A DNA stretch of 64,000 nt from Diphasiastrum complanatum (lineage: Eukaryota > Streptophyta > Lycopodiopsida > Lycopodiales > Lycopodiaceae). Numbering within the stretch: position 1 is the first letter of the stretch; each line of letters opens with the position of its first letter. The stretch is from positions 19,605,783 through 19,669,782 of the forward strand of contig CM055109.1 of the NCBI GenBank assembly GCA_029204225.1. Reading direction: 5' to 3'. Below the pieces are notes generated by a model that was given only the letters and a program-made list of their open reading frames with translations, made no database searches and was not told the DNA's origin. Positions 40,114-51,839 of the stretch are shown one piece after another. Made by a program: the position numbers and the translations under genes.

Positions 40114-40790
40114 CTAGTTTGTTGATAACATAGACTTGCTTATCAATACAAGAGCTGATCTTAATTTCACAAATGCAGCTCTTTGAAGTGGTTTAGTGAG
40201 GATATCAGCAACACATTCACTACTTGCCACATGCTCCAAAGATGCCTCCTTGGATTGCACCTTTTCTCTCACAAAATGATGAGAGATCTCAATATGCTTT
40301 GACCTTGCATGGAAGATTGGGTTTGTTGGGCTGAAATGTGTCATTATAAATTATTGGAACATCTACACTCATGACCTTCAGCTCCATTAGTAGCCTTTTG
40401 ATCCAAAGAAGCTCCTTTGTAGTGGTAGTGAGAGCTTTGTACTCGGCCTCAATAGAAGAAAGTGAGGGAGTTTCTTGTTTTTTTGACAACCAAGAAATAA
40501 TTCCTCCACCAATGAATGTTGCATAGGCACTTGTGAAATTTCTATCCCTTTTATCACCTACAAAATCCAATTCACTAAAGGCATGCAAATCAATAATATC
40601 CCCTCTATAGAGAATTCCTTGATCTAGAGTGCACCAGAGGTATCTCAAGATCCTTTTTGCACTTTTTCAATGTATGATCAATGGATCTTGCATATATTGA
40701 CTTAGCCTACACACACTAAAGCATATATCAGTCCAACCAAAATGTGAAGCAAGTGCTAGGATTAACCTTATGGTGACCACCAAATCTACG
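40114..40790 (-). pseudogene. Copia C8 RT-RNase H remnant
   Basis: From 40790 leftward: VVTIRLILALASHFGW (RT), then a direct jump to CFSVCRLSQYMQDPLII. RNase H follows (AFSELDFVGDKRDRNFTSAYATF, SSIEAEYKALTTTTKELLWIKRLL, PNKPNL, HARSKHIEISHHFVREKV), ending ECVADILTKPLQRAAFVKLR. The RT palm with the YVDD box is deleted. A frameshift lies near 40320. Confidence 0.85.
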
Positions 40791-41935
40791 CTGGAATTGT
40801 GAACCCCATTTTTTAATCTCAGTATAGGTGTTTCCACACCTATTCAGGCCTATGTTGATAGCAAGGCCAGAAGCGTGATGATCAGAATGGCAACTAAATG
40901 TCACGCATTTGTGATGTTGCTGACATACCAGACCTTGCTGTGGTTGTAGCAGCTCTACAGACCCTCGTTGGAGCCTGCCTATGATTTTCAAACTCTGCTA
41001 CTCATTTACCATCTATCTGCGGCCAATGCCTACGTGCCACGTGGCCTAAAGCACCTACTTGTGGACTGTGTTCCCTCTTGTTGATCTGTATCAGGCCTAC
41101 TATGTGGTTCTGCAGGACCCACTGTCTGCGTTGGACCTACAGCTGCGGCTCCTAGTCAGCCCTTCTTGACTGACTTCCTCACTAATCTGTTTGCACTAAC
41201 TACTCTTTTTAGACCTACATCTATGATTTTACTCCATCTACAACCACTTCACCTATGGATTCATGCCTTGTTGCCTTAGTAGAGGTTTGGAAGAATGCTA
41301 CCCTGTTGACTGACGACCTCCCAATACCAACAATAAATGTAAAAGGCAATACAGAATTGAGTTTGAAACATTGCAAGCCGAGTTCCTTGTGAAGTCAGTT
41401 ACTCGTTGCTTTTGAGGAGGCTACATCATACTTTCATTTGCACTTTTGGGTCAAGTCATCCGCTGATTTCAAAGACAACATTCAATCACACCTCCAGTTG
41501 GCAAATAATCGCACACGTTTCTGCTCCTTGTAAGTCATTGATTGCAGAGGCAATTATATGTGGCAAACAGTCAATCGCATTTTTGCAGCAAAGGTCCCAC
41601 TTATGTGGCAGCAAATGAGCAGTGAGTAATCCCTATAGAAGAGTGAGTAATCGTTCTCTATCCTTCTATTTGACTCCATCTCCAGGAAGCTGAGAAATAA
41701 CATGATCACGAGTTGATCTCCCAAACATTCATGACTAGCGGTTCTTGCGACAACCCAACTATCTTGTTTGTCACTAAGGTACTCTAATTTCAACTCAATA
41801 TCAATAGAAGTTATGTCATTGTTGTGAAGGATGGTACTTTAGTGAACTTTTCTATTTTGATCCATACTATTCCATGCTAGAGTATATGTGCATGGGATAC
41901 GGAATTGTATTGGGTAAAGTTACAAAATGGTGTTT
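40791..41935. other. Unassigned stretch, less AT-rich than its surroundings
   Basis: It lies between C8 RT and the decayed end of gypsy G3. Several CTACAG and GGCCTA-type words recur around 40810-41230, but no family is recognisable. The minus-strand frame at 41554-41793 has no motif. It may be the G3 3' part, a piece of G4, or unrelated DNA. Confidence 0.4.
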
Positions 41936-43165
41936 TTAGAATGCATAAGAATTTGCTGATTGCAAGTAATATCGTAAGAACGATCGGATTGTGTTGTTTC
42001 TATTAGCGTTAACTTGTAGGGTTCTTGTGAAAATTTGGTCAGAGAGGCAAGGCCAATAATGCAAATAGTAATATGAAACATCTATAGTAGTTGGCATGCC
42101 CCATAAAGGTATAGACATCACGCACTGTTTTGGACAGGGTCATCTCAATTATTACTTTTATCTTATCTGGATCAGTGGCAATTCCGTATTGCGATATGAT
42201 ATGTCCTAGCACAATGCCATGAGTTACCCATATTTGGCATTTGGCTAGGTTAAGGGAAATGCCATATCTTCGACATTGTTGCAGAACTTGTTTCAGGCGA
42301 TTTAAGTGATACCTACGGGCTGAATGTACACACAAATCATCAAGGAATACTTCTAAGAATTTCTGAAGAAACTTCTTGAAGGCATGTTGCATAACCCTCT
42401 GGAAGGTGCTTGGTGCATTACACAACCCAAATGGCATTACGTGAAAAGCATAAGTCCCCCATGCAGTTGCAAAGGCAGTTTTATGTTGGTCTTCAGGTGC
42501 TATTTGCACTTGGTTATACCCACTGAATCCATCGAGGAAACTATAGGCCTCTTCTCCTGCTATTCATTCGAGCACTCCTTCGGTAAAGGGCAGGAGAAAG
42601 TGGTCCTTCTTTGTGACTGTGTTAAGTTTTTTAAGGTCTACACAAATGCGTAGTTTCCCATTCTTTTAAGGCACAATCACAATTGGGGATACCCAGTCAG
42701 TATGCTCAATCTCATATATGAATCCAGCTTCTAGTAACTTTTCCAACTCTTATTGAATCAGTTCGGAGTAATGGGGGTTGCAGCGATAAGGTCGACTCAC
42801 TTTCGATTCGGCACCATCGACTAACGGAATGGTGTGCTGCACTACTTCAAATGGTATTCCCTTCAGATCCTTGTAGGACCATGCAAAACAATCGCGGTAT
42901 TCTTGTAGGAGGTCTCTTAGATCGGATAGCTCTTCAGTAGTAAGTTGTTCACCTACATAGACTATCTTCTCTCCTTCTCCAGGATCGGCTAGATCTAGAG
43001 GTTGGACTTTTGTAGGACCCTCATACGAACAAGAATTTTCAGGTGCGTCATTCGAGTCGGGTTTCCGTTGGGCTTGGGGCATAGCAACGATCACATCATC
43101 TAAGGTATAGTCTCGAAAGTACGCTGGTACATCGTGCAAAGGCTCAGCCGTCGTTTCTGAATCAT
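41936..43165 (-). pseudogene. Gypsy G3 reverse transcriptase
   Basis: Preceded by LQEYRDCFAWSYKDLKGIP, RT reads GFIYEIEHTDWVSPIVIVP, RICVDLKKLNTVTKKDHF, SFLDGFSGYNQVQIAPEDQ, FHVMPFGLCNAPSTFQRVM. The catalytic box is VFLDDLCVHS, followed by KVRDVYTFMGHANYYR-like sequence. Three in-frame stops (after LIQ, before KNGK, before IAGEE) but no frameshift interrupt 43139-42039. Motifs fit the Tat/Athila side of Ty3/gypsy. RNase H and integrase are missing. Confidence 0.9.
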
Positions 43166-45211
43166 GGTCCAGGTATTCGGATCGACTCTCACGGCTTCAT
43201 CCCGATTCTCCAATGTGATACGATCTGTACCCCAGTCATGGCGTACTTTGGCTAACTTTAGCCAGGGCCTTCCTAGCAAAAGTCGGTAAGATGAGGTTGT
43301 TTTTGGAAGATCTAAGACTGTGAAGTTAATGACAAAGCGAAGGTCAACGACCTTCACATGTACATTTTTAACAATTCCCATGGGTTTGACACAGCTCTGA
43401 TCAGCAAGTTTTATAGAAAAACCTACGGGCTTTAAGGCACTCAGCCCCCACTCTCGATATATGTGTGATGACATGATGTTTACACCTGAACCATCGTCAA
43501 TAATAGCAGCTACTGAAGGGAGGTTCTTGTGCTTAATAGGTAGGGTAACATTACTTTTCTCATTTTCCCAAGTAGCACCAATGGCCATTACGAACTAGTC
43601 ATCATCACTCTCTCCAGTCATGGAGGGTCTTGTAGGTGTATTCTTATCTCCTAACCAGACAGTTAAGGCTTGGCGTAGGGGTTTGGAACTCTTCAAAACA
43701 TCACCTAAGGACAGGGTGACATGACTGGACAATAAAGCAGGTAAGGCTTCAGTCCCACTCCCTTCTGGTTCTAGGGAGGCGAAGGGTTCTTCATCAAACT
43801 CAGGTTGGATAAGCCCTTCCTGGTTCATGGTTGAGGTAGGAGCATTCACAACTTTTTTCAAGTGTACAGGTGAATCCATAGTTTCTATTGGCCGATTGAG
43901 ATCACCAATAGGGGCCTTAGCTTGCTCCTCTTGGATCTACTTTTTTACCTTGATATAACGATCTTTTTCTTTTTGTGGGTTGGGATACTCTCCTGGTCCA
44001 GTGGATTTTGCGTAGTGGCTTATAGTATGGGGTTGACTATGCTCCTCGTTCAAAATTCTCTCTACCACTGGGGACTCTTTCAAGTGTTGGGCACGTGTCT
44101 GAACGTAGACAGGGGCTTCTAGTTTTGTGGATTTCACTCTCCTATCATGTACAATAGTTGCAAGGTTGACAGGTGCATCAACTTGCGGCTCTACTGGTCG
44201 GGATGGGCAATCTTTATAGCAATGGCCATGGCCACATTCCCTACAGATAGGTGTGTAGGTGCCTTTATATGGGCACTTGGCGATGCGATGGTTCTCTCCA
44301 CAGCCATAACATTGGATAGGTGCTCTATTTCCATAGAAACATTGTTGTGTGGTAAATAAAGGATAGATAGAAGCTTCAGTTCCATTTGAGTAAAAGCAGG
44401 GGAACCCTTGATGCTCAGGCATATAGACATTCTCAAGGCTGAACTCTAGCTGAGGTTGAGGATCATGACTTGTGGTAGCAAGGTTTGCTGGGATGATTTG
44501 GCGGTTCATCTGAGGCCCAGGCTGTCACACTACTAAGGTTGGTGCTGCGTTATTCGGTCCAGGTAGTGCTAAGCGTTGTTGGGGTGCTTGTTGGAATGTG
44601 GGCGTTTGGTAACTCGTGATTTGGGGACCCTGTTGTTGCATCCTCCACTGGTATTGTCGTACAATGGCTTGTATTCTTGGATTGTAGATACAAGTAGATG
44701 TATCATGATTGTTGGTGTTGCAAAAGATGCAAAACCTTTGGGCTATTTGTCTATTCTGTGGACATTCGTTCGCCGTGTGATTTTGTTGACATGTGGGACA
44801 CCAAACATTATCACGCTTGGAAAATTGGTTGTTAATAGGCCCTTGTGGTGTGGTATTTTTCAATTTTTGTTCAAAATCTTTGGATATCTTTTCCATCTGT
44901 TCCTGGTGGGTTTTATTCATGGTTTCAGGTTGTTGTAACAACAATTGTGTGGCAACATCGGCGGAGGAAGTGAGAATATAGTAGGTGGGAGCACTATGCA
45001 TAGTTAGACCCAGTGGTCGACATTTGAAATTAGTGTAGATTGGATCCCAAAATGGGAAGGCAATTCTAGCAATGTAGCTGGGTGAGAACAAAAAGTGTGA
45101 TGGTTGGAGATAGGATGAGATTTTTGGATCTCCTGTTTGGCCAATGATAAAGGGTGGATGGATGTAGGCTACATTCAAGGGGGGAGTCAAGATATCAAAT
45201 TTTGGAGTCAT
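43166..45211 (-). pseudogene. Gypsy G3 Gag-protease frame with three stops
   Basis: An ATG at 45211 opens one frame that continues to about 43166 and is broken only by single stops at about 44525, 43937 and 43595. Four zinc knuckles come in two pairs: CPTCQQNHTANEC and CIFCNTNNHDTSTC, then CYGCGENHRIAKC and CRECGHGHCYKDC. The protease follows the 43595 TAG (AAIIDDGSGVNIMSS, then LLLGRPWLKLAKV). The usual capsid fold region of gypsy Gag is not recognisable, so the Gag may be internally deleted. A frameshift near 43150 separates it from RT. Confidence 0.85.
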
Positions 45212-45269
45212 GGGGTGATTTTGGGATTGTAGGAAGATAGGAGTGAAAAAAGTCCAAATCTATGGATCC

Positions 45270-46690
45270 TTTGGGAGGTATGGCTCTCCCTTCTAGAGAT
45301 GTCAACACATGTATTAGATCTCTCAGATCTGAAAGAGGCGAGTCAAAATATCCAAAATTGAAGCCTGTAGGCCAAAAATAGTAAATTTTGGGTTTTCTCT
45401 GGTTCTGGCCAATCCTGTGGGTATCTTGGTTCTCCTGACTCAAATTAGCTTTTTCACAAGTAGAGGATGCCACTTGCAAATAGGCAAACCAAGACCTTGA
45501 GGGAACAATGAGATATGACACTCACAAAAAGTCTCTCAAATTGGGGATCCCAAAAAGTGCAAAAATCAGGATTTTCACATTTTTCAATGCAACATTATGG
45601 GTGCTTGGGCTCTTGGTTCGCCCTCTAGATAGTGTACTAAACTCAATAAGATCTATCAATGGTGAAAGAGGCGAACCAACATATCCAAAAATGAAGAATT
45701 TAGGCCAAAATTAATAAATATTGGAATTTTTGACTTTCTGGCTGATTCTTTGGGTGTCTTGGCTCTCCTAACTCAAATTAAGCTGTTCTTGAGTGGGTAA
45801 TGCAACCAGCAAATAGGCAAACCAAGACCTTGAGAGATTAGTGAGATATGACACTTTGGGATTGTACAAATCTTGAATCCTAGTTGATAGGCTGTTTGGG
45901 ATCCCAGAAAGTGTAAAAATCAAGATTTTCACACTTTTCAATGTAAACTGGTGGGTACTTGGGCTCTTGGCTCGCCTTCTAGATAGTGTACTAAACTCAA
46001 TGAGATCTATCAATGGTGGAGGAGGCGAGCCAACATATTACAAATCGAAGCTTTTAGGCCAAAAATAGTAAATTTTGGATTTTCTCTATTTCTGGCCAAT
46101 CCTGTGGATATCTTGATTCTCCTTACTCAAATTAGCTTTTTCACAAGTAGAGGATGCCACTTGCAAATAAGCGAACCAAGACCTTGAGGGAACAATGAGA
46201 TATGACACTTTGGGATTTATCGATTCTTGAATCCTAGTTGGCAGGCTATTTGGGATCCCAGAAAGTGTAAAAATCAGGATTTTCACACTTTTCAATCTAG
46301 AATGATGAGTACTTGGGCTCTTGGCTCGCCCTTTGGAAAATGTACTGGGCTCAATGAGATCTATCAATGGTGAAGGAGGCGAGCCAAGATGGGTTTTTAC
46401 CGAGGCTGTAGAGGCAAGTTTCTCAAAAACTTTGAAGTCAGATATCTCGGCAATGGCTCAAGCTCTTGGCTCGCCCTTTTGATACAATCTTCAGCAAGTA
46501 ATTGTCTCTCTAATTTGAGCTAGGCGAGCCAAGTTGAGTAGTTTTGGAGTTCTGGGAAACCAAAACAAGTTCAGAGAATTTTTTCTGAGTAAAATCTTCA
46601 AATCTTACTGTTAAAGCTCGCCCCTCTGATGGATGGTAGTTCATTCTTTGTTTTATCTTCAGTTACGAGGGCGAGCTAAGTTGTCAAGAT
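45270..46690 (-). repeat. Tandem repeat array in gypsy G3 leader
   Basis: Units of about 340 bp recur (ACCAAGACCTTGAG at about 45488, 45828, 46170). Two shorter periods of about 147 bp follow toward 46690. Each unit holds GGCTCGCC and, 53-57 bases on, GGCGAGCC. Such pairs lie at 45282/45339 (weak), 45617/45671, 45969/46024, 46322/46379, 46471/46524 and 46617/46669. The peptides across it are repeat translations. It sits between PBS and Gag of G3, so it is part of the transcribed leader. Confidence 0.85.
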
Positions 46691-47005
46691 TTAGGCCTCC
46701 AAACATCAGTTGGGGATTCAAGACCCTGTTTGGCAGTTTTGTGAAGTTGCCACAGTCAGATTTGGGGAGGCAGATTCATGATGGTTTAAAAATTAGTTTG
46801 AAGGCTGTTTGTTTTTGCATTGTCTTGTGGGGGAATGATAGTTTCATGATAGTTCCTCACATACATATGCTCAAAACACCCAAACCACAAGCATAACAGT
46901 CATAAAAAAATTTGCAAAGTAACCACTAAAAGCTAGTGACCAGTCCCTACAACAAAGCAAGTAGAAAAAAAAAATAAAAACAACAAAAGTTAGCAGACAT
47001 TTGGC
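46691..47005 (-). other. Gypsy G3 leader next to PBS
   Basis: Non-repetitive leader sequence between the array and the PBS, with an A-rich tract at 46963-46987 on the plus strand. No gene. Confidence 0.5.
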
Positions 47006-47023
47006 TCCCCGACAACGACGCCA
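47006..47023 (-). other. Primer-binding site, tRNA-Asp type (G3)
   Basis: The minus strand reads TGGCGTCGTTGTCGGGGA, close to the PBS used by Tat/Athila elements, one base inside the LTR end. Confidence 0.85.
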
Positions 47024-47024
47024 A

Positions 47025-47920
47025 TGTTGTCAAGAAGTAAAAGGTTTCCACCTTCTCCTCCTAAGTAGTTTGTAGCACGGAAAGCGGGCTCGAACCTAGG
47101 AGCCATGAAGATGCTTGCAAAACAAAGAGTGTTAACATCTACTTCTACTTGCAAACAAATAGCATTCCAACCAAAACATCACCAAGATAAGCTAATCATT
47201 AACTCTATCTCTCTCACTTCTCTCACATTCTCTTCCAACACACTCACACACACACTCTTCCACCCACTCTCACTCTAACATCCAATCTACTCTTTTTAAC
47301 CACACTCTACGAGCTTAACTAGAAATAGAAACACTCAAAGAGGAAGCACTTATGCTAAAATGGGACTAAAATAGCAAGAACTTAAGCAAATATGCATACT
47401 ACACAAAGTCACACTAAATTTAGCCAAACACCAAAATTAGCACAAGTGGACCCAAAATGGCAGCACTTAGCTCTCATACATTAAGGATGCAAATTACATA
47501 GAAGGGGCTTCTCTTTATAGAAGCTTGTGGAGTGTCCTTTCCACATTTACTTATGGGACTAGGAATTTCAAGTCTCAATATAGAATGCAAGTTTTTTTTA
47601 GAATCTTGACATTGACTTTTGCATACTTTTTTAAGTCTAAGTTTAAACCTTGAGATTGCAGAAATTGGTTTCTAGTCCCCTAGTGACTAATGGCACCACA
47701 AGTTGGACTTATGCACGCAGGGTGCCATACTTGGGGCCTAACGCAACTTATCTACTGACGGCTCTTCAAGATGGGCTTATACACGCAGGATGCCATGCTT
47801 GGGCCATTAATTATGCAAAATTGATATTTACATTAGCTTCATCCCTGTAAGGTACTACTTTCCTGAGTTCTCCCAAGCTCCATTGAAATGCCCCTTGGGC
47901 CTTGTATTCCGGCCCCCACA
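47025..47920 (-). repeat. 5' LTR of gypsy G3
   Basis: About 896 bp from TGTGGGGGCC (47920, minus strand) to TTGACAACA at 47025, beside the PBS. On its right the sequence changes within a codon of G4 RT, showing insertion into that element. No 3' LTR for G3 was found. Confidence 0.8.
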
Positions 47921-48507
47921 AAAATCCTAACAAACTCTAATCTTGCTCGTCTTCTTCTTAGGTACTATAACTATTGGTGATACCCACTCACTGCTTAGAA
48001 TAGGATATATAATACCCGCTCTAAGACATCTATCTAATTCGTCTTTTACTAATAAGGAGTACTTTGGATTCAATCTATATTGACGCTGTCTAACAGGTAT
48101 TGTTCCCTGAATGAGGTCTATTCTATGTTCACCCCATTTAACTGGTATTCCTATTAAATCATCCATCGACCAAGCAAACATGTTTTGGTATTTTTGAAGA
48201 AGCAATATATACTCTTCACGTTCTTGGTCCGATTGGTGTTTATATAGATTCAAAGTCTTACCTTTATTAATTTCTATTTCTACAAAATCTGTTTTATCTA
48301 CCATCCCCTCGGTCAGACTTGCTCTGGTTCTACCCAGAACTTCTCTTGACTTGGATGTTATCGGTATTTCTTCTTCCTCATCAATCTCATAACATTCTAT
48401 GAAATTGATCCATGATTCAGCAGGTCTAGCTAACTGCTCACCCCATCTCAAAAGGTGACCCCCCATTGGACTGGCTGTGAGAATGCCTGGAAAAAATATC
48501 TGTTTGG
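47921..48507 (-). pseudogene. Gypsy G4 RT N-terminal part
   Basis: The minus strand reads an acidic pre-RT region (ESWINFIECYEIDEEEEIP), then YQNMFAWSMDDLIGIP, RLNPKYSLLVKDELDRCLRAGIIYPI, SEWVSPIVIVPKKKTSKIRVC. It is then cut by the G3 LTR at 47920. The right side is cut by C9 at 48508. Its style matches the G4 protease and Gag further right, so it is one element in pieces. Confidence 0.88.
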
Positions 48508-49357
48508 TGTTGAAAATTCCAGAATTCACATGTGTGGGAATGTCCACAAGAGTGAGCTTGATTAAGCTTTGTGATTGGCACAGTACCCTGATTCTAGATT
48601 GTTCAACAAGATCTAGTTTAGAGGATCTGGCTAATTCACAATCTAGCATGCTAATCAATAGACTATGATAGCAATGAATCAAAGAATGATTAAAAGTACA
48701 AGATTACAATGCATAAGCATTAGTCTCAACACCAGTTAGAGAGAGAGAGAGCTAGAGAGATAACAAGAAAAACAGTTTAGATCCAACCAAGCATGAGATA
48801 GCTACAAAACTTTGGTTCTTCATTACTTTGTGAATGAGAATGATATGTACATATATAGGAGAGCCAAAATTTGTGGTACTCCTTGCATTCAATGCACATC
48901 CTACACCTATTCAAGTACTTGACACCTAACTGCTAGCATGCACAGGTTGCACCTAACTTCTACCTACTTTCTCCAAATGGCAATTTCTCAACTAGCCATG
49001 TACAAATCTACATGCATGTGTCCATTAGAGTGATTGCATGCTTTGCATGTCACTATGGAAACTTAGGACATTATGCATTTATTGTGGCTCGAGTTTCTAC
49101 AAGGTCATAATTGACCAATTCCATGTGAATCTCTATATGCATGTCAAACTAGACATTGTCAACATTATTGCATATCATACTAGACTAACTAGACTTTATG
49201 CATGTCACTGGAAATTGATCTACCTAACCCAAACTTGCCCTATTCTACAAGGATATGTTCTCAATTCACACACCTTGGATATGTACAAAATATTTACATG
49301 GGTAGGATCCCCCAAACAATAACAACAGATGATAGATATGTTTTACAATTTTTAACA
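48508..49357 (-). repeat. 3' LTR of copia C9
   Basis: 850 bp with inverted ends TGTTGAAAATT and AATTTTTAACA, next to purine tract TTTTAAGGAGGAG on the minus strand. The left part matches the truncated 5' LTR at 52608-53019, and the family also matches the C7 LTR. Confidence 0.85.
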
Positions 49358-50185
49358 CTCCTCCTTAAAATATATCTATCTGATGTTGGTGAAGATCCTT
49401 TGAGTTTGGATTCTTTGCTTTGCATTTGAAGTGAAGATGAAAAAAGAATCCATCATAGCAGTATGCTTACCAAATCCATGATAAGTTCTCTTTGATAGAA
49501 ATATTTTCCAAATGCCTTTGAAAAATATTTCACCAACCTGCTACTATGCCAATGTACCTCTTGCATGTCTGATGTCGATCTTGGGTATGCAAAGTCCACA
49601 TGCATGAAGTTGGCTGCAAGAAAGACTGAAAAAACCAAGGCTTCCATGCCTCATCATGACCACAAAGATCATACAGATCAAGATTGTACCATGAGCAATA
49701 TTCAAGATTAAGCATACTAGCTTCATTAGTCCAAAAAATATGAACTCTATCCAAAATGGATCTAATCTTGAAACCATACTCAAACTTGATCAAATTAAGG
49801 CTAAATACTTTCTTGAGGTATAAGTGTCCTCAGTGGATGCTTCACTTAACCTCACAAGAAGTTTACAATATGCCTCAATACATGAAAAAGCTCATTTTTT
49901 CAAACTATGAGTACTAAACTCATACATGCTCTTACTCAATTTAAGAGCATACAAATGATGATACAACATCTTGCTTTCTAGATGTTTTGGAAACATAATC
50001 AAGTCACAAAAGACAAGAAGTAATTCCAAACTAAAGACTTCATTCAAAAACAGAATTGTCTTACTTGATCTTTGAGATAAGCAAATCTCAATTAAGCAAG
50101 ATACATCATTAATCAAAGAAAAAGAATAATAGGTGAGTAAAACAAAATGAATACCACCTTTACTTTTCTTTTCTTTTCCATGAAA
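49358..50185 (-). pseudogene. Copia C9 aberrant pol tail
   Basis: Between the linker and the purine tract stands a region with no RT or RNase H motifs: a leucine-rich RT-start-like part (INDVSCLIEICLSQRSSKTI), then HLESKMLYHHLYALKLSK, FSCIEAYCKLLVRLSEAS and a tail near 49450-49520. It parallels C6 at 29540-30240 block by block. Several stops and frameshifts are present. It may be a shared, heavily decayed pol remnant. Confidence 0.5.
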
Positions 50186-50970
50186 TCAGATTAACAATGA
50201 CTCGTCCTTGTACAATGATGAAGATCTCCTTGGACATGCATGTTGAGGATACTCCTCCTCAAACCTTGACCTCATCACAACTTGATTACTTGCCATAGTA
50301 ATGACTTGTGATGCACTATGAGACACTGTGCTCTTGGCCACTTCCAAGATAGAAAATAGATCTTCAAAATCAAGAACTTCTCCATGCTCAAACACCTTCG
50401 AGATAGAGAGTGTAAAGGCTATGTAGCCTTCCTTGGTGGATAAGCATCCAACCATGATCCATAGACTAGGATCACCATCCTTCTTTCTTTCTAAGAAACC
50501 ACATACAAGGCAATAGTCTTCAAGAATACTAAGGTATACAACCTTAGGCTTATAACTGAACAAGATTTCATAAAGTGCACTCCTTCCATTAGCTTCATAA
50601 CTCCATAAAGTCTTGCATGATGGAACATACACATGCACCAAAAAACTTGAAGAGACAAGACTTAGCCAATTGTAACTTGTGGATCCATCAATAGTTCATG
50701 CTAAGCAAGAAACACCTTCCTTGCTTACTGATAAAGAAAGATGAACATCGAAATGTTCCAACTCCATAGAATGTTCTGTCTTTTTAGAAGACATTAAATA
50801 TGTATGCATAAGTGATTTTGCCATAGGATAAGCCACTCTTGGCTTGATCTCCTTGACTATAATAGGCATAGACCTGAAGTTGGAAACATACAACTTCCTA
50901 TGCCATAGCTCCTCCTTGGAAACATAAGTCATCAATGTGATGATCACATAAACTTGAATTTTCATGCACA
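50186..50970 (-). pseudogene. Copia C9 pre-integrase and integrase remnant
   Basis: The pre-integrase block is clear (SKEELWHRKLYVSNFRSMP). Integrase starts ELEHFDVHLSLSVSKEGVSC but breaks before the other catalytic residues. A C-terminal piece resumes as SALYEILFSYKPKVVYL, RKKDGDPSLWIMVGCLSTKEGYIAFTLS and SKVFEHGEVLDFED. The core with the second Asp and Glu is missing. Confidence 0.75.
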
Positions 50971-51839
50971 TCTAGCTTGAAAATACCTCCATATTTAGAT
51001 CCACTTGCAAGGATCTTATCTTCTTTCTTTATGAAACAACCATTGATATTGAAATCCAGTTCATAACCATCATCTAGCAACTTTCCTACACTAATCAAAC
51101 TCTTTGTGAGATTAGGCACATAGAGAACATTGGAAAGTGTAAAATTCATAGAAGATGTAAGTTCTAAGGAACAACTTCCAACACCTTCAATTGCACATGC
51201 ATCACCAACTGTTGTGTATATTGATTTCTTAGGATCTAGAACAGATTCAATAGAAACAAAAGAATCTTTGGAGCAACTCATATGAGTTGTTGCTCCACTA
51301 TCAATATATCATGATACATCATTAAAATGTAAAGAAGAAAAACTAGACATCAGAAGAGATGCCTCTCCACAACTTGCATGTGAGTCTTCTATGATACAAC
51401 TGGTTTGAACTTCTTGTGTCTTCTTCTTGAAGTTAGAAAGATGAGCTGACTCATCTTCTACTCCACCATAGTCTTTGTTCTTTGTTTTTTTCTTGGTGAA
51501 GGCACGAGAATACTGGTTCTTACTCCTCTTTCTTGACTTGATCTTGGCTTCATGAAGGTTCTTCAGAGTCTCCCAAGTCTCCTTTGCTGAGGTGCATGAA
51601 CTAATCTCTCTCAACATCTCATCAGAGATGTTCAATTTGATGATATTTAGAGCAATTCTTGCTCTCTTCTTGAATCTCTGAACCTCATCAAAAGTTGCAG
51701 GTTCAACTTCAGTTCCAGTTACAATATCCATTACACCATAGAGAATCAACAAGGATTCTATCCTATCCTTCCAAATTGAATAGTTAAATGTGTATATTCT
51801 TTCACTAGCTTGAAAGAGACAATCTCCTATAGATGCCAT
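50971..51839 (-). pseudogene. Copia C9 Gag-protease
   Basis: The ATG at 51839 starts Gag (MASIGDCLFQASERIYTFNY, then RARIALNIIKLNISDEMLREI). Gag and protease share one frame, with a single TGA at 51306-51308 replacing the first aromatic residue of the motif (stop)-Y-IDSGATTHM. The zinc knuckle is absent; Gag passes from KETWETLKNLHEAK directly to a Lys/Arg-rich stretch, suggesting an internal deletion. Confidence 0.85.

Noticed and set aside
45768-46367. Repeated 80-90 residue peptides sharing SWFAYLQVAS and KILIFTLSGIP
   Set aside because: Translation of the 340-bp leader array; the unit length is not a multiple of three and the frame is not kept.
45270-46690. CRISPR-like array
   Set aside because: Units of 340 bp without short identical repeats and unique spacers, in a plant retrotransposon leader; no cas genes.
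47060-47110. Possible tRNA or SINE box B (GGTTCGAGCCC on the minus strand) in the G3 LTR
   Set aside because: No box A or cloverleaf could be found at the proper distance; only a chance match.
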